Positions 34,745 to 46,054 of a DNA stretch of 64,000 nt are shown here, in pieces. Every line of letters starts with the position of its first letter. Within the stretch, counting starts at the first letter, position 1. The translations under genes and the position numbers were made by a program. The notes under the pieces are model-generated. The model was not told the origin of the DNA and searched no databases. It saw nothing but the letters and a program-made list of their open reading frames with translations. The DNA is from Anisus vortex (lineage: Eukaryota; Mollusca; Gastropoda; Planorbidae): positions 29,121,081 to 29,185,080 of the forward strand of contig OX421498.1 in the NCBI GenBank assembly GCA_949126835.1, given 5' to 3'.

Positions 34745-35080
34745 CACTTCATCCAACGTTGCGCATCCGAGGATCATTGCACGGGCGAGTGCCCACCGAA
34801 TGTAGGTGGGGAGGAAGGAATAGGCGCAATAATACCCGTCCCGCCAAGCCCAATGTCTGATGACATTCTTTCCAAAGGCTGGACCTCCAACCACTCCTAA
34901 ATCAGGCTATGTGGCCTGGCCACGTGGGGGAAAAATGGCCGAAAACAGACCACCCGAAATAAAATTGCAACTAACCTACTGTATGGTGAGCTGACGCATG
35001 GCAAACGGATTAGTGGCCAAAATGCAGCTTTATAAAGACAAACTTGTGGAAACCATCAATTAAATTTGACATCGACCAAA
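34745..35080 (+). mobile_element. Badly decayed LINE fragment
   Basis: Around 34930-35040 the reading LLYGELTHGKRISGQ, followed by a KLVET block, matches the end of jockey-related LINE polymerases. Upstream frames are full of stops. Confidence 0.6.
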
Positions 35081-35739
35081 ACATGAAAGTTTCTAGTCTC
35101 AGACACCCCCAATAGGTGAAAAAAAAGAAATGCAGGTACAGACTCGATAGAAAAAGATAAAATAAGAAAGGACAGTGAAGAAGAAAAACACGAAAATGAA
35201 ACAACTCTAACTCACATGACAACTCGAACCAAAAAAAAAAAAGCACTTGTAGAACTCCAGTCGAGCACCTTTCGGATCAAGATGGCAATGCTAGCGCTGC
35301 CAACTAAACCCCGAGCCCAACGTAATTGTATATATATATATAGTATGTAAACCAATATGTCAGGTAGGCCTATATCATAAGAAACATTTTTCAGGCTTTT
35401 ATTTATCACTAAGATGCTGTCAAGTCTGTTGATGGATGAGATCACATAACGAGCCGATCCTCCACCCTGTAGTCCTATTTATTGCTTATTGTGGTTGCAG
35501 TAATAGGATTAGTAATAAAAGAAACACTCTTGTTTTATTTTCTTGGTATTTTCTATTTTAGTTGTTTACGCTGTATGCGTGTATGTGTGTATTTGTATTT
35601 ATCCCTTTTCTTGCAGGTAAAAAAAAAAGCTACTTTGAAGTAAATTGTTTAAGCAGACGATAGGAACAGTTTACCGGAGCTGTGTGTGTGTGTGGGGGAA
35701 CTCAGGCCTACCCATTATTTTATTTATGTTTTAGTTAAC

Positions 35740-36010
35740 ATGAGCACTGCTATTTATCTGTTTATTCTATACAAACAGACAGGTAGACGGACAGACATAC
35801 AGACAGAGAGAAGACATAGACCAATAGAAAGAGATGTAGACAGTTACTAAACAGGCAGTTAGATAGATAAATACAGAAAGGTAGACAGGCATATAGATAC
35901 ACAGAAAGACATGTAGCTCTATCGTTAGATAGATAGATGCACAGTGTGCAGTCAGGCAGATAGAAAAAAAAGCCAGTTAGACCGACAGAAAGATAAATCG
36001 TTAGATATAG
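35740..36010. repeat. Degenerate (GACA/GATA)n region
   Basis: Impure tetranucleotide repeats (agacagacag, gatagata). No gene. Confidence 0.85.
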
Positions 36011-36059
36011 ATCACTAATCCAGATACTATTAGAAGGTAGAACTAAGTAGAAAGCCTAT

Positions 36060-37370
36060 GGGTTAATGGAACGATGCATGCGGATAATATGACCTTGACC
36101 TTTCTAAAGTTTATCTGTAAATACTCTGTGGGACCTGAACGTTTTCTCAATCTGTCTTATGGATTTGGTGGGAAAGGGAAAGGAAGAAGAGAGATGGGGA
36201 GAGGAGAGAGGAGGGGAGAGAGGGGTATAAAATCATCAAGAATAATAAACTTCCATTATCCATTAAAAAAAACTTTTAAAAAAATCAAAGACATAGATCT
36301 AAACGTAGGCCTACACTCCTAAAAACGCATTGCAACTAAACAAATAAAAAAATATCAAATCAGTTACAAATTTTTTTTGTCTAAAACAAAATTAATTGAA
36401 TGCCACAAAATAGACATTAGCGTGTGTGTGTGTTGGTACAGGGATTAAGTATCTATACTATAATTGAAACATTAAGTAAGTTGTTTTCAAAGTACGTGTA
36501 CAATTTAACAATGTTTTTTTTTTTAATTTAATTCTTTCTTTGAATTTTTTAATCTATACTCTATATTCTATTTATGCGGATTTACTGTTATGTTTGTATA
36601 TTCTCACAAGCGGGAAATAAACTTTTTGATCGGATTCGTTCCAAACAGAGAAGTTGGCATGAATTTCTTTTTTTTTTTTTCCATGCTTGATTTTCTTTAT
36701 AACATCTTTAACAAAAGTGTCAATAAAAACATGTTTATATTTGTTTATTTTATTTTTTTTTTTTGTTGTTGTTGTTTTCACCGAAGGTTCTTTGACAATA
36801 GTGATTGACAGGCCTTTTAATCCATTTAAAGCATTTCTTTTAAACCACTGGGCTTCTGCTTCCGGAAAACGCTTATCTGCCCCTGAACATTTTTTAAAAT
36901 AGTAAAACATTTTGTTTCCTCCCGTGTAATAAAAATTGTTTGAATGGGTTCTAGATCTAGATAAATGGTATTCTGGGGAAATTTCTTTATTTAAATTACT
37001 GACCCAACAAATATATAATAATAAAATTCGTTATAATATTATCTATTCTATTGCTAAATATATAACGTCATTTATACTTATGCATAAATATATAGATAAA
37101 TATATAGATAAATAGATACATAGATAGGCCTATATAACATAGATATAAATGTGCATGGGTGGTAAGAAGGATTCGTAAAAGAAAAAAGAATAGCCCACAT
37201 AAAGAAAAATATATTCCTACCTGTTAATTCTCAGGTAAATATTCTGGTCTCAGGTCTATGGACTAGGTTCTACTTTTGAGCATGGACGTCAAGCGATCTA
37301 CCTGTTTTATAGGAATCCCGGTGCTACCCTGCTTTCTATTTAAACCACGTTGGTCTAGGCACGCACGTGT
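36060..37370. other. AT-rich intergenic stretch
   Basis: Poly-A/T runs and purine tracts only. The short ORFs on both strands (36572-36910) overlap low-complexity sequence and show no family resemblance. Confidence 0.45.
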
Positions 37371-37372
37371 GT

Positions 37373-38215
37373 GTCTGTGAGTGTGTGTGTGTGTGTGTGT
37401 TTGTGAGCCTAATCTTTCTCTTCCCCCGATGAGCTCACCCACAGAACGTCACTACTCAGGTATGTTACAGCTATCCACCAGTTGGTCCGGTGTTTCACCT
37501 TAAGGTTTGAAGAAACACAGAAGATAAAAAAAAATGGTCTAGGAGTTGTGAGATGAGTGATGAGAGGGAAGGGGGAAGGTGAGGGGCTGGTAGAGGGTCG
37601 AGGAGGGTTGTAGTGTTGTACTTTTGTTGAGTCTTCATTTGGAAATGGGGTTGGGGATCCCAGTGTTTGTCAAGCAGCCCCGATGTGTGTGATAATTTTG
37701 TATATCGATGACTCAGTGTCTGTGAGTAGGCTAATGTAATGTGACATGCTGTGATGTGGTGTTTTATGCGCGTGATAGATTGGTGCGGCTTAGAGTACAA
37801 CGGGGTGTGTTACTATAGTTATCTGAATTTCTTGGCGCATTTTGTTCTGGTGTGACATGGTGTTTTAGTATACCTTGTGATAGGGTGTCAATGTGCTAGA
37901 GAATACATTGGAGTGACGGGGTGTCATTGTGTTTTAAAGTATCTTGTTGTGATTGGGTAACGGGGTGTCATGTTTTTTTTAGAGTAGCTCTGTGTGACGG
38001 GGTGTCAGTGTGTTTTATAACGACTTGGTGTGATGAAGTGGTATAGTGCTTTATAGTAGCCTACTTTGGTGTGACGGGGTATTATGGTGTTTTAGAGTAC
38101 CTGGATTCAACGGGTGTATCATTTTTTAAAGTAGCATTTTGTGATCAGCTGTCTTTACTTATAAAAGTGTATTGATGTGACGGGGTGTTAATATGTTTTA
38201 AACAATACCTTGATG
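37373..38215. repeat. (GT)n tract and degenerate ~45-bp repeats with tgtgacggggtgtca
   Basis: A (gt)n tract at 37373-37400 is followed, from about 37730, by roughly ten loosely spaced units of gtgacggggtgtcattgtgttttaga type. Function unknown. Confidence 0.75.
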
Positions 38216-38219
38216 TCTC

Positions 38220-39620
38220 TAGACGTTATATTGAAACTAAAACGAATTACAATAATTTGAATGCCTGATACACGAGAACTCTTCATTCTGCCATTTATCC
38301 CCCCCCCCCTTCCCTAGCGGCTAGCCCCAACACAACAGTTTTAAAAACGATTTATTCAACTACGTTGCCATGAACTCACGAGTAAAGGCTGAGATCCTCT
38401 GCCGTATCTGATAATGCGAAGCTTGTAAACAAAATGTTATCCAGAGAAGTTTACGACATTAGTTATTGCGCATCTTATAATGAGAAACGAAATGGATTAA
38501 TTCAACACTTTCCCCAGGATAGACGGTTTTAGAGGGTGATCGCCCAGGGAAACAATCTGAAAATTATGTTTAGACGTAGCCTACTAAGTACTATGCAATA
38601 ATTATAAGCTTACAAATAATAATTTGCGCCCCCCTTTTTGGGGGGTGGGGGGTATTTTATTTATAATGACACGCCTAGGCTACCTCCTAGAAAATTGGTT
38701 TCCTCCCCAGAAAATTATCTTCTTTTTTTTTTAAAGAACAAACAAATATTACTGATTTAAAGTTTTAAAAGTAAATATTTGTTTTCTAGTTTTATCTTTT
38801 ACATAAAATAATTTGGCCTATTTTCGCAGGGAACAAATTTTTGAATTACACCTACATGAGATAGATGGGAAAACAACGTTAAACAAATTTGTTCAATAAG
38901 CTGAGCAATACTCAGCAAAAAAAAAACTGTACAAATAGCCATTTGTATTTTTCTACAGAGAAATATAGTTTCTTTTGAATGTTCATTGATTTTGGTGATA
39001 TAAAAATAAACATTTGAAGATTGGTATTGGTTTAATGTGTGCTATGTTTCTTTAATGATTTCAAATATATTTTTGTTATTGTTTTTACTTCTTTTCTTGT
39101 TCCCATTGTGAGATTGTAGGCTTAATATTGAGTAATAATTGATCACTATGTTAAACTATGTATGAACGATTCATAAACATAGAAATAAAATCAAAGTAAA
39201 TTTAAAAAAAAAAATTTTGATGCTTTCCCCTTCTTCACCTTTTGGCTTAGACTGCAACGCCCATCTCTCTGTTGCCAACTTTAAACAAAAATAATTAAAT
39301 CCAATGTGCCATGCAAAATATATTTTTTTTACATTTTTTTTTTTGGGGGGGGGGGGGGGGCGTCTCGGGTTAATTCGGTGTTCGTGCCACCGGTTTTGGG
39401 GCTTCTCTGTGGAGTGGACATTGTTGTAGGATGTTCCAAGTCCCTCGAATCTATTCCTACTGTAGTCATGAAAAGCGACAGCATTGTAATTTGTTAAAAG
39501 ACTTAATGTATAAAGCGAACCTCTATACATTTTACAGTAGGGCCAAGCCTAGTGAGCAAAACTTGTTTCAAAGCTCGTAGGCTTACATAGATCTCTGATA
39601 TTGATCTATTGGGTTAGCCT
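38220..39620. other. Intergenic DNA, nothing recognised
   Basis: Contains homopolymer runs, including a G run at about 39344-39360. No gene or clear element seen. Confidence 0.4.
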
Positions 39621-39627
39621 AAGGAGT

Positions 39628-39680
39628 TTGGCTCGGTGGCGTAACTAAGGTAAAAAGTGCCCAGGGCGGTGGTCGAAATT
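39628..39680. mobile_element. hAT-like terminus fragment
   Basis: cggtggcgtaactaaggtaa resembles the CAGTGGCGTAGCTAGG terminus seen at 30865-30880, here without a recognisable partner. Confidence 0.35.
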
Positions 39681-40054
39681 GGCGCCTATTAGGCTAAGAA
39701 TCTTACATTTTTTTTATTAGTACATCTATGTTAAGAAGATTTGGCGCCTATCCAAACTTTTTTCTTTTACATAGAAAATTATTGCATCCTACGCTTATCT
39801 GTTGTTTTTCTAAATGTCTAGTCTAGCATTTTGATAAGGATTATGGTGTTAAGATGTTGTCAGGCAAACCTATATAAAAATCTAATAGAACATAGAGTTT
39901 ATATTAAGTAGTCCTTGTACATAGAATAAGAAAAGTGTTTTTATCTTTCTAGAGAATTCTATTTGATTATAATGTATTTTTATGTTGGTTAACTGGTTAC
40001 TATAAGAACATTAAATTAACACTGAATACCATAATTCTTTTAACATAACACAAA

Positions 40055-41285
40055 ATGCAATAAATATAGACAATAAATACAGACAGTAAATATAGACAAT
40101 AAATACAGACAGTAAATATAGACAATAAGTATAGACAATAAATACAGACAGTAAATATAGACAATAAATACAGACAGTAAATATAGACAATAAATACAGA
40201 CAGTAAATATAGACAATAAATACAGACAGTAAATATAGACAATAAATACAGACAGTAAATATAGACAATAAATACAGACAGTAAATATAGAAAATAAATA
40301 CAGACAGTAAATGTAGACAATAAATACAGACAGTAAGTATAAACAATAAATACAGACAGTAAATATAGACAATAAATACAGACAGTAAATATAGACAATA
40401 AATATAGACAGTAAGTATAGACAATAAATACAGACAGTAAGTATAGACAATAAATACAGACAGTAAATATAGACAATAAATACAGACAGTAAGTATAGAC
40501 AATAAATACAGACAGTAAATATAGACAATAAATACAGACAGTAAGTATAGACAATAAATACAGACAGTAAATATAGACAATAAATACAGACAGTAAGTAT
40601 AGACAATAAATACAGACAGTAAATATAGACAATAAATACAGACAGTAAGTATAGACAATAAATACAGACAGTAAATGTAGACAATAAATACAGACAGTAA
40701 GTATAGACAATAAATACAGACAGTAAATATAGACAATAAATACAGACAGTAAATATAGACAATAAATACAGACACTAAATATAGACAATAAATACAGACA
40801 GTAAATGTAGACAATAAATACAGACAGTAAATATAGACAATAAATACAGACAGTAAATATAGACAATAAATACAGACAGTAAATATAGACAATAAATACA
40901 GACAATAAATACAGACAGTAAATATAGACAATAAATACAGACAGTAAATATAGACAATAAATACAGACAGTAAATGTAGACAATAAATACAGACAGTAAA
41001 TATAGACAATAAATACAGACAGTAAATATAGACAATAAATACAGACAGTAAATATAGACAATGAATACAGACAGTAAATATAGACAATAAATACAGACAG
41101 TAAATATAGACAATAAATACAGACAGTAAATATAGAAAATAAATACAGACAGTAAATATAGACAATAAATACAGACAGTAAATATAGACAATAAACACAG
41201 AAAGTAAATATAGACAATAAATACAGACAGTAAATATAGACAATAAATACAGACAGTAAATATAGACAATAAATACAGACAGTAG
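40055..41285. repeat. 1.2-kb tandem array of a 26-bp unit
   Basis: About 47 copies of taaatacagacag + taaatatagacaa, two 13-bp half-units differing at two positions. The unit lacks minus-strand stop codons in every phase, so three overlapping long open frames (up to 464 codons of CLYLLSVFIVYIY type) appear; these are artefacts of the repeat. Copies are very uniform, with scattered single-base variants (tgtaga, agtata). Confidence 0.97.
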
Positions 41286-41289
41286 GGAG

Positions 41290-44200
41290 AGATGATATAG
41301 ACACACAGAAAATACAAACGGAATATTCCAATGGAAAGGAAGCAAACAATTTAAATTTAATGCAGTTAAATTTTTTATTGCTTTTAAATAACAATAACAG
41401 AGAATGGCTGCCTTTATATTAAGCAGTTATAGTGAACAGTACACTCACACATGCACAGAATTAGAGTGAAAGAGAGAAAGAGAGATTGAGAAACAACATT
41501 ACCAAATGTTATTAACTAGATGAACCTTTGGCATTTCATTTTCAAAGGGGGATAACACTACTGTACAAGACAGGGGAGATTACCCTGATCTTTACATACA
41601 ATATTTCAACCCAAGAAACTCATTCTCAGATCCACGTAACACTATAAAAGTATGAGAACACCTTCCTAAACATTGACTCATTCTCCAGCACATTTAGTCA
41701 GAAGTAAATATAAACATTGTTTTCTGATTGCTATTGGTTGCCACACACTTAGTGAAATTAAACTGGTAAATATAAATCTACTGAATCACAAAGGGAAGAG
41801 CCTGGTCTGCATATGACTGTAGTTAAAATTGCTGAGTTTAGATTTTAGATGCTATACAAATATAAAATAAAATTTTTTGATTTAGTTTATTATAAAAAAA
41901 CAACTGAATATAATTTACTAAATAATTTTTTTTCTTAATGCAAAAACTTATAAAAGTTTTGTCCAAAATTTTCTATTTTTAGTTTTAAACCAACTAGTTA
42001 AACTAAATTTAATTCAAAGGGGAGGTTATGAGGTAAAAATAAAACAATCTTCCTTGGTCAGAATACTGTCCAGTTGTAAGAATAACCCAACTGATTTGTT
42101 CCACTTGCATATCGTGAAAGGAGACTTAATATTATTTTGGTATAAACCCAGGCACAAAAAACACTTGTGGAGCAGTTTAACCTAGTAGAGCTTTTAGTTC
42201 ATCCTGTATGTGGGAGCATAAACATTGAGCCAACGAGTAAAGAGAAACCTGAATCCAGTGACCTGAAACTCTGTTTCTAAAATACAGAAAAGACAGACAC
42301 ACAAAACAATCTTGTGGAGAGCCCTGTGGATGGAGGAGAATAAGACCAAAGGTGACACCCACCCCATCTCTCTAATTCTTTGGCTCTACACATGATCTCA
42401 ACATGAGGCCTATTGGTGGTGAGCTCACAAGTCAATACTCTCTTGAACTGATTAGTTTAAAAAAAAAACAGAAAACTACAATCAATGCCGGTTCAGATTT
42501 TTAAAAAGTGATTTTAAAATAAAGAACATAAAAACATCGCTCATCCATTCTAACCCAAAAGTCACTACAGTAAAATCTCAATATTCACATAAACACAATC
42601 GAAGCAATGGTAGTAATAATATTCCAATAATACAGTCAGACTTGCAAACATCAATACAATGTTATCATTAAAGAATAACATGAGTAATACCATTCAAGAA
42701 AGATTATGCTGTAATATCACAATCAATGGAATGTATGGCACAACACATAAATATTTTTGGTTCATAATTTTTTTTCAACAATAAATAAACATGTGCTTGA
42801 TCTAAAGAAAAAAAAACATTTTTTTTCAAAATCGACTTCATCCTGTCGATTATAAAACAAAGTTTGTCCATTTTATTTTGTTTTAAAATTGTCCAGTGCA
42901 AGTTTTAGAAATTGATGTCCCATGGTACAATGTCAGAGTGATCTCCCATGATCCAGTGAGAGAGATAGAGTGATCTCCCTTAGTCCAGGGGCAAAGAGTG
43001 ATCTCAAAAGATGATTGGTTCCTTTACATTTTTGCTAAAACAATTCATGTATTTAACAAACAAAAAAGTTTCTACAGCATATCTTCAGACTTTCCACTGG
43101 CCAATATGACTTATTGGGGAAAAGTTTGAGATAGTTTAGAGAGATGCCCTCTTACAAAAATGTGAGATCCAATAATTTGGTGAAGGAAGGTCACACATAA
43201 TGTAGCTGAAAGTGTTCTACATTGACTTGAAATGCAAAGACAGCATATGATAAAAAGTTTAAAAGACCAATAAAAACCTTATACTTGATCAATGTTTTCT
43301 GAAGTTCAATCATTCATAATTTAATTAAACCAGAAGATGGAAACCCTGTACATTAGTAAGTACAAAACTACAACAGGAAAATTGATTGTATAATTCTATT
43401 GAGTGAAAATTATTTTTGATAACCTGTAAATTTCATTTCCTGCTTAGAGTCTGACATGGACGGTCCCAAGCCTGGATGAGTAAGGAGGAGGGTTGGGCTA
43501 AGGGTTGGCACCCCCTTCCCGTTAAACCTCTAACTGCTACAGAAATGAAAGTTATTTTGACAACCTGTGAATTTACTTTTCTATTAAGACTTCTACTATA
43601 AAAAAATAATTTACTGGCCCGAGCTTCACAGAACTTCATCTTGCGATAAAATACTTAAACAAATGAACACAGTTCACAGTAGCATATTATTTTTAAAATA
43701 TAAACATCACAAAAAAATTTAATAGTAAAAATCATTGCAGTAACCCCTTCTACCCTTAGAAAATTTACATAAGAATATTGTCCAATAATTTATTTCCTTT
43801 TAAAAAAGTTGTAAATATTGAAAAATAACTTTTCAATTTTACATTATAGATATATAGATATATTTTATCTACATACTGGTTCAGCGGACATACAATTTGT
43901 TTGGTTTTATATTACACATTCTTTTACCAACTTAGCAGATAATTTACAGATAAAATAACAGTTTTGCCCATGGGAGGAAGTATTACAGTTTCTATATTAT
44001 ATTTGTTTCAATTGTTCTCAATATGTAGATCATTATCTTTAATTGTTTCATGACTACTCACAAGGCCATGGAGGTGCGCAGCTTATCATAAGCAAAGTTC
44101 AAAATGCATTGACCCACGTTATCAATAGTTTTCAAACTTAAACTGGCACCTGTTTTCATGTGCATGGGATTCTAATGTAGACTCCGCATCGGCACATTAA

Positions 44201-44296
44201 GTGGAACTGATAATACTGGTTATTGATAAAGGAAGCTTAATAAAAATGTTCATTGTCAACAGAGCTGAACAAGGAAGTGCACTTTTTGAGATCTAT
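41290..44296 (-). other. EDEM2 3' UTR and downstream flank
   Basis: No ORF of interest. The first minus-strand AATAAA after the EDEM2 stop is at 43789-43794, about 500 bases downstream, with others such as 42885-42890. A poly-purine/AT sequence with repeated gtgatctcc phrases is near 42940-43010. Confidence 0.45.
43789..43794 (-). promoter_or_regulatory. Candidate EDEM2 polyadenylation signal
   Basis: AATAAA on the minus strand, the first canonical hexamer downstream of the EDEM2 stop codon. No transcript evidence. Confidence 0.3.
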
Positions 44297-46054
44297 TCAA
44301 ATATCTGGGAAAACTTCACCATAGACAGAAATCTTTTGGTGAAAGCTCTGCGCTGGACAATGTAAAATGACCGGGTTGTGGAAATATCTGATGGTATAAT
44401 TGGCCAAGGACGAGTACAGACCGGCCAAGCTGGGGACTCTTTCCTCGACTTCTATTGGCGGCTTCTCTGTGTCCTCCTTACTGCCAGAGAAGATGTTCAG
44501 AATTTTGGAAGTCAAGGTCAGCAGGTTGCTCCTCTTGTTCTCTAAAGAAACTAGGGGTCTCTCTGATGGTGGGCTGGCTGACAGAGGGGTCATGGGATCG
44601 TCTGGAGTCTTCTGGGTATCCTGGTTCTGAATCTCAAGCTGGATGTGGCTCTTGAACCTTTCAGCCGCGGGGTCAGATAGCTGTGTACTTTCATCGTCTC
44701 CGATAGTTTTTTCATCCGGTTCTTTTTCTGCTTCCTGTGATACTTCAGTGCCAGTGGTCGTCTCCTCCTTCTTCTGCAAGTGGACGACTACAATTTTATT
44801 CTCTCCATCCAGGCTTATTTTGTGCTGTATAACATTTTGCACACTGCCATCGGATGTCACATCCATTTTGATTACCTGGTCACTCTGGCCACCAGGTAGA
44901 TTCCCCTTATTCTTCTCTGTGTTGTCCAGCACAGCTGAAAGGCCTGCAGGCTCCAAACCAGAGACTTCCGACTTTGCCTCCATGCTCGGGGCAGCAGCTT
45001 TTTCTTTCTCACTCCCGAACCCAATGTTTATAGTTAGCTTTCCATTGTCAAAGCTTATGTCTGTCCCTAATACATTTCTGACATCACTCTCTGCCACTTT
45101 TTTATCATCAAACATACCAGTATCACTATTTACGACCTTGGTGTTTTCTTCAGTCTTTCCATATACTGATTCACCTTGACCGTCAGGAGCCTCACCAACT
45201 GACTTGGTGTCTGCTTTTGGGCTTTTTTCAGTCTCTTCACCACCCTGGCCAGTCTTGCTCAAATCTCCATCTGGGGGACTCTCTTCATTGGGAGCAGTTG
45301 AGTTATCTGCCACTGGATCAGCCCCAGCTTTGAGAATTTTACCAGCTACATCTGCGGCTAGATGCTCAAACACCGTGGCCCTGTACTGCTCCTTCAGCTT
45401 GTCAGCCAGGTGAGAGGAGACATTTTTTAGCAGGGCCTTGATCTGCTGCTCTTTCATGAAGTGGTGGGTTAGGTTTCTCTCCATCTCTGTGAAGATGGTC
45501 ATGTCGATGACCTCTAGTTTGGAGTGGCCATGAGGTTTCAACTGGTCTTGCTCTAAACTTTCCATCTTTGTCAAATCCTCCGTCAAGTGACCTAATTCTT
45601 CATTCTTAACCACACCCTCACCAGGTCCACCCACACCAACGATATCCTGATTATCAAAAATTTCATCTTTGGCCAGCTTTTCCTTTTTACTCTTTGTTTG
45701 CCTCTTTTTCTGTGGCAGCCAGTGCCCATCATCAGATTCCTCACCCAGTACATTCAGGAGGGACAGAATGTCTAGGTTGTTGTGAAACTCCTCGAGGACC
45801 CGGTCCTCCTCTTTCTTCTCGGCACTGCAACAGTGAACGGCTGCCAGGTCTATTGGGTGCGCCTCGGTGTTGAACACGTATCCACCGGCTCCAATCACAC
45901 ATGTGCCGCTTGGGGTGTTGATTATCTCCCCGTGGCTACCATTGTTATGGATGAAATTGTCAGGGTCAAACAGAAGGTACAGGTACTTGGTAGTCTCAGC
46001 CAAGAAAAATGATTCCATTCTGTCCTCCAGCTGATGGTCACGCACATCTTTCAC
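44297..46054 (-). CDS. EDEM2: EDEM2 last exon, with large acidic insertion
   Basis: Encodes residues 417-1001. After the GH47 end ([11 protein letters not shown]) comes an extended region of about 480 residues, rich in Glu, Lys, Asp and Ser. It includes a helical-looking stretch ([20 protein letters not shown]) and two similar short segments ([20 protein letters not shown] and [20 protein letters not shown]). The protein closes with [18 protein letters not shown], which matches the vertebrate C-terminal tail including its cysteine (Cys982 here). The exon is one uninterrupted frame, so the insertion is translated with the catalytic domain. Confidence 0.92.
   Translation of the reverse strand: MKDVRDHQLEDRMESFFLAETTKYLYLLFDPDNFIHNNGSHGEIINTPSGTCVIGAGGYVFNTEAHPIDLAAVHCCSAEKKEEDRVLEEFHNNLDILSLLNVLGEESDDGHWLPQKKRQTKSKKEKLAKDEIFDNQDIVGVGGPGEGVVKNEELGHLTEDLTKMESLEQDQLKPHGHSKLEVIDMTIFTEMERNLTHHFMKEQQIKALLKNVSSHLADKLKEQYRATVFEHLAADVAGKILKAGADPVADNSTAPNEESPPDGDLSKTGQGGEETEKSPKADTKSVGEAPDGQGESVYGKTEENTKVVNSDTGMFDDKKVAESDVRNVLGTDISFDNGKLTINIGFGSEKEKAAAPSMEAKSEVSGLEPAGLSAVLDNTEKNKGNLPGGQSDQVIKMDVTSDGSVQNVIQHKISLDGENKIVVVHLQKKEETTTGTEVSQEAEKEPDEKTIGDDESTQLSDPAAERFKSHIQLEIQNQDTQKTPDDPMTPLSASPPSERPLVSLENKRSNLLTLTSKILNIFSGSKEDTEKPPIEVEERVPSLAGLYSSLANYTIRYFHNPVILHCPAQSFHQKISVYGEVFPDI

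Noticed and set aside
40000..41394. Open frames of 464, 444, 240 and 180 codons on the minus strand
   Set aside because: They are the three phases of a stop-free 26-bp tandem repeat; the peptide is pure repeat and every phase is equally open.
44643..45179. 178-codon plus-strand ORF opposite the EDEM2 last exon
   Set aside because: Antisense shadow of acidic, low-complexity coding sequence; it has no motif of its own.
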